From Paenalcaligenes faecalis (GTDB taxonomy: Bacteria > Pseudomonadota > Gammaproteobacteria > Burkholderiales > Burkholderiaceae_B): a stretch of 64,000 nucleotides of DNA. This document shows positions 16,077 to 23,870 of the stretch, piece after piece. Under the pieces are notes generated by a model, which worked only from the letters and a program-made list of their open reading frames with translations, was not told where the DNA came from and ran no database searches. Numbering within the stretch: position 1 is the stretch's first letter; every line of letters begins with the position of its first letter. Made by a program: the position numbers and the translations under genes. Location of the stretch: assembly GCF_027557445.1 (NCBI RefSeq), contig NZ_CP106841.1, positions 730,001 to 794,000 on the forward strand, given 5' to 3'.

Positions 16077-18718
16077 TAAATAGCTCCGATATTGCGTAAA
16101 ATAGTACCAAGCTGGGCATTTTGTTCAACAGAGATTTCTCTACCTGCACTATGGCCTGCATTTTCAATAATTAAATTATATAAGGCCACCATCCAGTGAC
16201 CTAAAAATAGGGTGTAGGGGGGCATAGCTGTATCAGGTAATTGTGGGATTTGTCCCGCAGGCAAGGTCGGGTGAAACTCAAATAGTGCTTGGCCTTGAGC
16301 ATTTTTGGGTCTAGAGGCGCTAGGCTCAGTAATATATCCCAAATACGCAATGAAATCTTGAATAGCAAGTTGCGCATTCAGCACATATCGTTGAGCAACT
16401 TGTTCCCGACGAGCGTTGTCCTGCGTTCTGACTAGCACTTTTTCTTTAATGAGCGTGGCAAGGTCTTTACGTGAGCTTGCTGTAATTAGCTCCTCAATTA
16501 AGGCAGGGACGACTTGTTCGTGATTTGGGATGTTTAAGCTTTGTAAGGGGGAGTCTTTAAGACTGAGTTGACGTAGATGTGCAATCCAAGCTTGATAGGC
16601 AGCATTGGCAAACAGTTGCTCATGGCTTTGGGCTGCTTGAGTGGTATGGGTTGCTGGCTGAGCTAAATTAATACCAATATCAAAACCTCCAAAGTCCATC
16701 ATTGGAGCCGGGCTTGGTTTTGGAGTTTCGGCAGCATGGTGGGAGTCATAATCACCACTCAGGAACAGATTATGTACAGTGGCATCAGTTAAGCTGAGCT
16801 GATGCATAAGTTCAGCGCCTTGCTGATACAAGATAGGCTGTAAATTTTGTAAAATTAACTGTGCTTTTTCACGTTGTGCGCCTTCTGCATCATCTGCATC
16901 CTTGTGGTACCACTGACCTAAGCTGTTTTTGATTTGGGTATGGATTTGGATTAATTGCTCTTGAATGCGTTGAAGTTTAAAGCTTGGATCAGCAACTTTG
17001 TCTATACCTAGACCTAGTCGAGTAATACCACCATCATTAAGAGCCATCATGGCATCCCATGCTGCTGCTGGGTCTTCTACGTGAGTTTGAACAGAGCTAT
17101 TAGTAATAAAGCTCTGTCGTAATTCGGCAAGAGCATTTTCCGAATTAGGGCTAATATTCAATTCGTTTTTTTGAGCATCTAAGTCTAAAAAAGTACTATC
17201 TAACCGAGGTTTCCTCACTAGGAATGCATTGTTAAAGGCTTTTTTGTCCCAGTTTTGCATCCAATCAGATTTACCAAAACGCTCTAACATCGTGATTTTC
17301 ATTAGATTAGAGCAGCTTTCAGGGCGCTGATTAGAAGCTAGAGCACTGGCGCCTTGAACAAACATGTCCATCATCGTCATTGCCCACATCAGGCCTGGCT
17401 GACGGGTAGAACGTTCTTCTGGGCTTGCTCCTTGAGTTTTATGTATCCACTCACTGAGCACCTTATCAACGTCTACAACCTCACTTTGCTTGTTTGAGTT
17501 TGTACACATAATAAGCCCATTCATTTCTTGGGAATTGGTATAACGCTCAAATAAATAAGAGACTTTGCCGCGTAATAAAAGTTGTGCAATTAGATCACTT
17601 TGCTCAAGAAGAGGCTTAATGCTTGGCATCTTGAGGCGAGATCGGTATCCGGGGAAATCTAATAAGTCCACTTTCTCCACTACAGTATCTTTAGGAGCAT
17701 CTACCAGTTTAAACGTCATTTCACTGACTAGAGCCGTGAGTTCGGCTGTCTTTATTTCTGTAACATTTTGTATTTCACCATTGATAATGGGACGTACTCG
17801 AATAGCTCGGTCATCTGCAGTTCCAAGCAGATTCAAGGTGTCCACGTTCATGATGCTATTTAACTGGGTGAAGCCTGACTCTGTTTTTTGAACTAAGGCG
17901 TTTAGTTCTGCATACACCTTTTGAGCTCCACCTAATCGCTCAAGTGCTTGGGCAAGTTGCAGGTAGACCGCAGTGATTCTAGATTGCTTACCCCAAAGAA
18001 TTGAGAAAAACTCAGCACGTTGAGGTAAGTCTAGGTGTGGTATTAGTTGTATTGCTTTAGGCCAGTAGCTAGCTTTGAGCTTACTAACGGATCTTTTTTC
18101 CCCAATATAATCCATTAGAGCCACAATATCTTCTGGGCTCACAGAGGGCGCAGCGTTGAGCTCAGTTGTTTCTGAGAATGCTTTTAAGTGTTCCTGAATA
18201 AGAGCTTCGTCAATTTCATAGTTAATTAACTCTTGATCAAAGTCGTTAAACCATGCATTGGATAAGATCATCGCAATCTCAACCTCTTTAAATAGGTTGA
18301 GTTCGACCGGGTAAGCAGAGTCAGGGCTTTCGGTCGCTTGACGGCTAAATCGAGTCACCAGACCGGTAGCTTCTTTACCTCCTCCTGCGGGGTTAATATG
18401 CTCTAGGAAGTCAAGGGTTTCACCGCCAAAGTTAGTGATGAGGTTACCATCGTGATTCGCAGCTAAAGCTGAAATCAAATAGGATTTTCCAGCTTGAGAT
18501 AAGCCAAAAAAACCAACCGTCATGGGCGTACCTGCGACACGACGTAAACTATTTGCTAGATTTTTATTTCTATAGAGCTGAAGTTTAATATTTTCAGCCT
18601 CACTATCTAAACGGGGAGCTGTTTTACGCACGGCGTCAACCCATAGTAAGGCCTCTGTCATATTTTCATAAATAGCAGACCACGCCTGGGTCATGTTTGA
18701 TTGTAAATTGGATGTCAT
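16076..18718 (-). CDS. SrfC-like P-loop GTPase (putative virulence factor family)
   Basis: 880 residues. The P-loop GLSQAGKS lies at 72-79 in an unusually complete context (VGFFGLSQAGKSYLISAL), and a switch-II-like motif LLDFPGYRSR lies near 352. Long helical regions surround a large insertion between P-loop and switch II, in the manner of dynamin-like or septin-like GTPases. A flexible Pro/Ala/Gly stretch near 670-700 separates a C-terminal helical domain. It overlaps srfB-like by four bases (ATGA). SrfC proteins are named from the Salmonella srfABC locus; their biochemical role is unsettled, so only the NTPase fold is claimed. Confidence 0.85.
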   Translation of the reverse strand: MTSNLQSNMTQAWSAIYENMTEALLWVDAVRKTAPRLDSEAENIKLQLYRNKNLANSLRRVAGTPMTVGFFGLSQAGKSYLISALAANHDGNLITNFGGETLDFLEHINPAGGGKEATGLVTRFSRQATESPDSAYPVELNLFKEVEIAMILSNAWFNDFDQELINYEIDEALIQEHLKAFSETTELNAAPSVSPEDIVALMDYIGEKRSVSKLKASYWPKAIQLIPHLDLPQRAEFFSILWGKQSRITAVYLQLAQALERLGGAQKVYAELNALVQKTESGFTQLNSIMNVDTLNLLGTADDRAIRVRPIINGEIQNVTEIKTAELTALVSEMTFKLVDAPKDTVVEKVDLLDFPGYRSRLKMPSIKPLLEQSDLIAQLLLRGKVSYLFERYTNSQEMNGLIMCTNSNKQSEVVDVDKVLSEWIHKTQGASPEERSTRQPGLMWAMTMMDMFVQGASALASNQRPESCSNLMKITMLERFGKSDWMQNWDKKAFNNAFLVRKPRLDSTFLDLDAQKNELNISPNSENALAELRQSFITNSSVQTHVEDPAAAWDAMMALNDGGITRLGLGIDKVADPSFKLQRIQEQLIQIHTQIKNSLGQWYHKDADDAEGAQREKAQLILQNLQPILYQQGAELMHQLSLTDATVHNLFLSGDYDSHHAAETPKPSPAPMMDFGGFDIGINLAQPATHTTQAAQSHEQLFANAAYQAWIAHLRQLSLKDSPLQSLNIPNHEQVVPALIEELITASSRKDLATLIKEKVLVRTQDNARREQVAQRYVLNAQLAIQDFIAYLGYITEPSASRPKNAQGQALFEFHPTLPAGQIPQLPDTAMPPYTLFLGHWMVALYNLIIENAGHSAGREISVEQNAQLGTILRNIGAI

Positions 18719-21700
18719 GAGCCTTTTACACTCCCGCTGTCTAGCCAGTAATTGTTGTGATTGGATCGAGCCTCAAGCATGGTGTTGAGCTCAAGTTTTA
18801 CATCGCGTTTGCTAAAGCTTTTATTGGTGTTTGAGCTGACGTTAGCGATTTCCAGTTCATCACTTATTAGGTGATTGCCATAATTTCTAGGCCCTCCGGA
18901 CTTTACTTTTAACTCAACAAAAATCACCGGGAAGTCACGTACTGATGTGTCGTTCACTGTTGCCTCGGTGTATTTTTTGGCGCATTCAGGAGTTAGCTGT
19001 AGGGTGTAGAGAGGAGAGGCAGTCCAACGAGCGGTATCAAGTTGACGGAAACCAAGACGAATATCACCACGTACCTCTAGTAAAGGAGTTGTCTGGGTAA
19101 TAGGGTCTTCAGGTAGTTTGATTTTTTCATTACCACGCTCGCCTTCTTCTGTTTGAATATGTCGGAACAGAACATCCTTATCCGTAATAATGTTTGTACT
19201 GTCGATCACGCCAAAATGGCGGATAGTAGAATAAGGTTTCAGGCTAATTGCTCGGAAGAAAAAGTTTTGTAATCGACTTTCGTAACTCAGTAAACAAAGC
19301 AAAGCCCCAACAGACGCCGTGGTTTTTGGGTCATCGATACGCTGATTTTGGTGGAATGGATACCAGCTGCCCGTACGGTAATTATGCATTGGCAGAATAC
19401 GACCAGGAGCCAAAGGTAATAGTTGACGCATTAAGGCTTGGATGCCTGGTAAACGTGATGGGCGGCCAGTTAGTAATAATTTGTCGCAGTTATATTTAAA
19501 GATAACTTCGCTTAGCGCTGAAAGTGTTTGGCTAATATTGAAGCCCTTTTGCATGCTAAGAAAATCTTGATGTAACCGTTTAAAATCCAAGTGAATAGGT
19601 AAACTCATTAGATCGATAGGGCCGCTACCGCCAGCACGTCGAACATGGTTATTTACGTATTCTTGAACGGCAGGACTGATGCTTTTTCCTGGTAAAAGCT
19701 CTTTATACGTATAATCACCACTTAGGTTGTCATGGGTGGTGGGGTCATAGTTTTCATACTTACTTAAAATGGCTAAACCGAGGGGCGTGAAAAGCTGTAG
19801 GTTAAGCTGTTGACGCAATATATAGTCACTGGCAGAAAGCGCTTCAGTGCCACATATTTTAGACATTAAGGCATCGATTTCGTAGACGCCTGTGTTTTTA
19901 AGGCCCTGTTCTAAACTGGGAAGAGCGTAGTTTTGGATCACATCAAGTAGGATGTCATCGCCTGCAATTTTGAAACCATCCCTAAAGAGTTGGGTAGGAA
20001 TAATATGTGCATTGCTGCCTTCGCCGTTGAGACTATAGCTGGTAATGACTAAATCAGTCGTGCCCCCACCGATATCGATGGTAGCCAGCGTAATGCTTTT
20101 ATCATCCGCTTTGTCTGGACGGCGTAGGCTGGCAAAGAACTCTTCGGGACGATGAGCAAAATTATTGGCGATTTCACTATATAAATAGACAAGTTGACCA
20201 CAAGAGGCCTCATCCCACTCAACATGACACATGGGCATAGAGGGAGAAGGGGTGTCGTTATGACTCTCAGAGGCTTCCTCGTACGGGCTTTCGTCACCTT
20301 GATGCCAACCTAAACACTTCCATACCAAGGCTAAGGCTTGAAGAAGTCGATCATTCAGGATAGAGCGTTCCGCGAGAGGCATTCCGGGAGGCACTGTCAG
20401 AGTAATGCTGTTTAGGCGGCGAGGATGCTCGCTTAGTCCTTGCTTCGTGCGTTGCGATACGCTATTGATTTGACTTAAGGCCTGAGCAATGACCTCAGCC
20501 AGCATGAAGGTCATCAGGGCACTGCGAGAATACGTAGGTTGTAATACAGGTAGGCGATAATCTTCTTCTTGTTTGTACAGGGCTTCGCCTTGACCATCAA
20601 TATGTGAGGCAAAGGGGGCTGTCATGGCCTTAACGTTCGATTGCCCAAGCTTATTGTTGTTAAAGACCCAGCCATGTTCGTAATTGCTTTTATCCCATAA
20701 ATAGCGTTTTGGGCTAGATAGACCGGTAGATCCTTCGGAACCTTGACGACAGCTTGCAAGATCATTGGCTTCGTGGCCAACACGAGCAAAAGTGGGCCAT
20801 AGGAAACTATCCACCCGACCACTAAGCCTAGAGTAGTTATCCTTGCCAAATAGAGCTTGATTAAACTCGACTCGACTTTCAAAGGGGTCGTTGTAGACTC
20901 TTTCTGGATGTGTAAGGTCTCGTAATTGCAATAGGTAGTTCTGCATAAGCCCCATACCTGCTTGACCGTGATTCTCAACGAGAATACCGCAAGTGCGAGA
21001 GTTACCTACGTCTAAAACTAAGTCAACGGGAATGACGGATTTCCCCTTTCCTGCATGGTCAATAATTTTGACCTCTGGTAACTGTAGTTTAGGTGTGTGA
21101 TGGTTTTTTTGTGGCGCAATGGGGCTAAGTAGCTTTAGCAGATTGAGGTAGTGCGCTACATGATGATGTTGTTTGAGATTGTGTTTAAGTTCATTTTCAT
21201 CATCGTCCTTATGTGCTTGCTCGTAGATGTCTTTAAGCCAGTTATTGACCCAAGCTAAATCAAAAAACCATTTAATTTCACTAAGACCTAAACCTAGTTT
21301 GAATATAGATGGAGCAGCCACATCATCTGGGGTGGGGGCCAAGTACTGAGCATTTGCATTGTCAGCCATGAGCTTTGTATCAAAAGCGAGCGTGATACGA
21401 TGGGTATTGCCGTTAAAGTCTGGTTCGTTTAGCTCAGCAAAACGAATACGAGCCCAGTTGTTTGGGCCTTGCTCATAGCGAGAGCTGTTGTAGCGGAAAA
21501 AAGGCAATGGTAACCATATACCATTGAGTAGATTTGCGCTTTCTGATAAGGGCAGGTCGTAGTGAGGTTCAGCCGCTTTTCTGAGTTCTGAGGAAGAGTT
21601 GTCAGAGTTATAAAAAAAACCTTTATCGTCTTCAGCCAGAATAGCTACTGGGGCATCTTCTAGTACAACGAATTGACCACTGGGTTCGCGTGCGCCGATG

Positions 21701-21783
21701 TTAATTCCAAAGTCTAAAAATTGGATTCCGGTATTACTGACCAGTGTGATTGAGTCTTGAAAATCTATCAGTTCGGGTAGCAT
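18715..21783 (-). CDS. SrfB-like actin/Hsp70-fold ATPase (virulence factor SrfB family)
   Basis: About 1022 residues from ATG 21783, which has GGAG 6 bases upstream; an ATG at 21795 adds four residues without a site. The actin/Hsp70 ATPase signatures are in order: phosphate-1 LDVGNSRTCG (about 257-266), phosphate-2 ATIDIGGGTTDLVI (about 567-580) and the adenosine motif LLLTGRPSRLPG (about 755-766). The protein matches the SrfB family in length and motif order. It sits between SrfA-like and SrfC-like genes, 15 bases after the former. It is presumably a cytosolic ATP-driven subunit; polymerisation or chaperone action is not established. Confidence 0.87.
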   Translation of the reverse strand: MLPELIDFQDSITLVSNTGIQFLDFGINIGAREPSGQFVVLEDAPVAILAEDDKGFFYNSDNSSSELRKAAEPHYDLPLSESANLLNGIWLPLPFFRYNSSRYEQGPNNWARIRFAELNEPDFNGNTHRITLAFDTKLMADNANAQYLAPTPDDVAAPSIFKLGLGLSEIKWFFDLAWVNNWLKDIYEQAHKDDDENELKHNLKQHHHVAHYLNLLKLLSPIAPQKNHHTPKLQLPEVKIIDHAGKGKSVIPVDLVLDVGNSRTCGILVENHGQAGMGLMQNYLLQLRDLTHPERVYNDPFESRVEFNQALFGKDNYSRLSGRVDSFLWPTFARVGHEANDLASCRQGSEGSTGLSSPKRYLWDKSNYEHGWVFNNNKLGQSNVKAMTAPFASHIDGQGEALYKQEEDYRLPVLQPTYSRSALMTFMLAEVIAQALSQINSVSQRTKQGLSEHPRRLNSITLTVPPGMPLAERSILNDRLLQALALVWKCLGWHQGDESPYEEASESHNDTPSPSMPMCHVEWDEASCGQLVYLYSEIANNFAHRPEEFFASLRRPDKADDKSITLATIDIGGGTTDLVITSYSLNGEGSNAHIIPTQLFRDGFKIAGDDILLDVIQNYALPSLEQGLKNTGVYEIDALMSKICGTEALSASDYILRQQLNLQLFTPLGLAILSKYENYDPTTHDNLSGDYTYKELLPGKSISPAVQEYVNNHVRRAGGSGPIDLMSLPIHLDFKRLHQDFLSMQKGFNISQTLSALSEVIFKYNCDKLLLTGRPSRLPGIQALMRQLLPLAPGRILPMHNYRTGSWYPFHQNQRIDDPKTTASVGALLCLLSYESRLQNFFFRAISLKPYSTIRHFGVIDSTNIITDKDVLFRHIQTEEGERGNEKIKLPEDPITQTTPLLEVRGDIRLGFRQLDTARWTASPLYTLQLTPECAKKYTEATVNDTSVRDFPVIFVELKVKSGGPRNYGNHLISDELEIANVSSNTNKSFSKRDVKLELNTMLEARSNHNNYWLDSGSVKGS

Positions 21784-21798
21784 TGATTGCTCCATTTA

Positions 21799-23391
21799 TT
21801 ATTTAGCAGCGTGACGCATGGAAATTGGGAATTGTTGATTCCCATAACGACCAAAGCATTCTGTTTCTTGGCGGGCATTTAGCCTACATTCGACTTGAGG
21901 CATATCGTAGGAGCTGCCGTCACTACATGAGGCTTGGTTAGTACTGGTGATGTGTAATGCGGAGGATTGGCCTATGGCTTCTACAGCACCTAAACAGCTG
22001 ACGTTATTACCTTGATGTATACGGACAAGCCCCTCGCCATCTTGAATTGAATACTCTAAGCGTACAGGACGTCCTGTTTTTTGATCTTGAATGGCATGAA
22101 CTTGCCAGTCTCCATTGATGTAGCTGGGCATCGCTTGATTTGCCAACTGTGGCGGAATTTGTAATTCAGGTCCTAATGTGAGTGGCGTTTCTGTTGTGCT
22201 AGGAGGCTGTGCTAGCCCAGGCTCTACAACTGGTGGGACTACGTTAGGAACATCTGCTATTGATTCAGAGGGCGGCATGACACTATCTGGCTCTATAGGT
22301 GGCGTTGTGTTGCTATCAAGATTTGCAGAAGGCAAGCCTAAGTCAGGCATACTTAGATCAGGCATGCTCAGATCAGGCATGCTCAGATCAGGCATGCTCA
22401 GATCAGGCATACTTAGATCAGGCATGCTCATAGAGGGTAGGCTTACGTCAGGCATTCCCATAGAGGGTAATGAGATAGTAGGTATTGAGCCAAAGCTAGG
22501 TAACCAATTCGGTAGATCAAAGCCCCACAGCTTACGAGGTGTTTGGGTAGGACTAGTCAGACTAGGACTGGATAGACTCGCAGTTGGTAATGAGGGCAGA
22601 GAGGGTCGGGAACAACTACGCCAGACAAAAAACAATAAGAAAAGGAACAGTAACGCCAGCAATAGCCAACGTAACCAAGACCAGATACTACGTTTAGTTT
22701 CTACAACAGGAATTACAGGCTCATCAGACGTAATAGGGGCTGCAGCAACAAGAGGAGGGGCGGTGGCTAGTATCGGAGCTGCTTTTACCGGATTGTGCAG
22801 AAAATGGAATGGCTCTTGATTGTTTTTTGCATTGGGATGATTAAAGCCCCAAAAAGCCAGTACAGGGTGTTGTTCGGCTCCAACTAAATAGATATAGCTG
22901 GGATCAATAATATAAGACGATGATTCGGCTGAGCCAATCTCTTTCAGTTGAGATGGAGTGATTAATGTCTTGGGTAATAGACTAGCAAAAGTAAAAAGAT
23001 CGCCTTTAGCTCCTTGTGATTTTTCAAGAAGCTTATTGCTAAGTGTTTTGATTTCTTGTTCGAAATGTAGCAATTTGTGGCGTGCAATCTCTTGTTCTTC
23101 AGGGGTGGCTTGATTCCAGTTAACAACGCTTGTATTGGACGAGTCAGAGGTGTTGAGACGTTCATCCGCGTACCAGTCGACCTCTTGAGAGCTACTGTTA
23201 GCTTGAGGGATAGCAAGAAAGCACTCTAAAGGTGATTGGGAGGGTTGATTGCTGCGACGTATAGCTTCCCGCAAGGCTGATGCCACTTGATAGACGGACT
23301 GACCTAATTCGCCAACAGCCTTAAAATTTTTAAGATGACCTGAGCATAAGAAATGCCCACCGATCCCATCAGTATTTGTATTTTGTGTCAT
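21799..23391 (-). CDS. SrfA-like single-pass membrane protein with pentapeptide repeats
   Basis: 530 residues. A cytosolic N-terminal domain (1-200) leads to a linker, then a transmembrane helix at about 236-257 flanked by KRSIWSW and RSCSRP. A periplasmic Ser/Pro-rich stretch follows with six tandem SMPDL units (and looser copies), then a C-terminal cysteine-containing beta domain (about 425-530) with four cysteines that could form disulfides. Position ahead of SrfB-like and SrfC-like genes and this layout fit SrfA. First gene of the operon; a consensus -10 TATAAT lies at 23426-23431, 35 bases upstream of the ATG. Confidence 0.78.
   Translation of the reverse strand: MTQNTNTDGIGGHFLCSGHLKNFKAVGELGQSVYQVASALREAIRRSNQPSQSPLECFLAIPQANSSSQEVDWYADERLNTSDSSNTSVVNWNQATPEEQEIARHKLLHFEQEIKTLSNKLLEKSQGAKGDLFTFASLLPKTLITPSQLKEIGSAESSSYIIDPSYIYLVGAEQHPVLAFWGFNHPNAKNNQEPFHFLHNPVKAAPILATAPPLVAAAPITSDEPVIPVVETKRSIWSWLRWLLLALLFLFLLFFVWRSCSRPSLPSLPTASLSSPSLTSPTQTPRKLWGFDLPNWLPSFGSIPTISLPSMGMPDVSLPSMSMPDLSMPDLSMPDLSMPDLSMPDLSMPDLGLPSANLDSNTTPPIEPDSVMPPSESIADVPNVVPPVVEPGLAQPPSTTETPLTLGPELQIPPQLANQAMPSYINGDWQVHAIQDQKTGRPVRLEYSIQDGEGLVRIHQGNNVSCLGAVEAIGQSSALHITSTNQASCSDGSSYDMPQVECRLNARQETECFGRYGNQQFPISMRHAAK
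22340..22432 (-). repeat. 15-bp tandem repeat array inside the SrfA-like gene
   Basis: About six units of a 15-base repeat, CTCAGATCAGGCATG on plus with small variants (ACTTAGATCAGGCAT type at both edges), encode SMPDL repeated in frame. Because the unit is a multiple of three, gain or loss of units would change the length of the periplasmic stalk without a frameshift. Confidence 0.88.
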
Positions 23392-23425
23392 GCCCGTAAT
23401 ATTCAGTAATATGGCTAAGGGCCTT

Positions 23426-23431
23426 ATTATA
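23426..23431 (-). promoter_or_regulatory. Candidate -10 element for the srf-type operon
   Basis: On the minus strand TATAAT matches the consensus perfectly, 35 bases before the SrfA-like start codon. No good -35 is seen at 17 bases (TTATTT), so activation by a regulator is possible. Upstream lies about 120 bases of very AT-rich DNA (23470-23580), compatible with H-NS-like silencing. Confidence 0.45.
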
Positions 23432-23581
23432 GGCGGAAAGAGGATGGGAAATAAATAGAGGGGTATAACGCCAAAGATTTAAACTTAATAAGTATTGATT
23501 TATGTATTTATTTTATTATTAAATTTTGCCTAAATAATTTTTTGATTTTAGATTGAGTCTAGGTATTCTTAGTTTCTTGTT

Positions 23582-23770
23582 TTCTATTGAAAAAACGTTG
23601 ACTAAACGGCCACATAAAGACCAAAAGTCTTTCCATGGCGGCATTGTCTACGCAATTGCCTTGGCGAGACATACTGTGCATTAACTCCCCCTTGCTCAGA
23701 CAGTAAACCTTGGTATGCCTTGTGTTGAGAATGCCAACCTTGACCCACTGGGGGAGGCCACAAGTCTGCT
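23582..23770 (-). pseudogene. Decayed IS3-family transposase (orfB) fragment
   Basis: The minus strand reads HSMSRQGNCVDNAAMER from about 23683 to 23627, the diagnostic end of the integrase core in IS3-family transposases, with the third catalytic acidic residue (Glu) of DDE kept. Upstream residues recognisable as the family (HSQHKAYQGLLSEQG) are in a different frame, so at least one frameshift separates them. Downstream homology is lost after about 15 residues. No start, inverted repeats or partner orfA are visible. It is a scar of an old insertion in the divergent promoter region of the srf-type operon and phoX. Confidence 0.75.
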
Positions 23771-23796
23771 CATGAGCAAATCAAAAATACGGATTT

Positions 23797-23813
23797 AATA
23801 TGAATTTCATATT
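23797..23813. promoter_or_regulatory. Perfect palindrome upstream of phoX-type gene, possible operator
   Basis: AATATGA-ATT-TCATATT is a perfect inverted repeat 58 bases before the start codon. A TTGTCACAATT stretch (23817-23827) that resembles half of a PhoB box follows. Neither is proven; the rest of 23392-23870 holds the operon promoter, AT-rich DNA and the transposase scar. Confidence 0.35.
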
Positions 23814-23870
23814 GTTTTGTCACAATTTCACTGGTTTCCTTTTTTGACTAACTATTTAAAAGAGTCAGTG

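Noticed and set aside
22340-22432. Short repeats considered as a CRISPR array
   Set aside because: Repeat units abut with no unique spacers, are only 15 bases, and lie in frame inside a coding gene.
22178-22819. Long open frame on plus across the SrfA-like gene
   Set aside because: It is the antisense of the repeat-rich coding stretch; its GMLRSGMLRSG-type repeats are just the complement of SMPDL codons, and there is no ribosome site.
23817-23870. 18-codon N-terminal extension of the PhoX-type protein from TTG 23817
   Set aside because: No ribosome site, and it would push the Tat motif far from the N-terminus; ATG 23871 gives a normal Tat signal.
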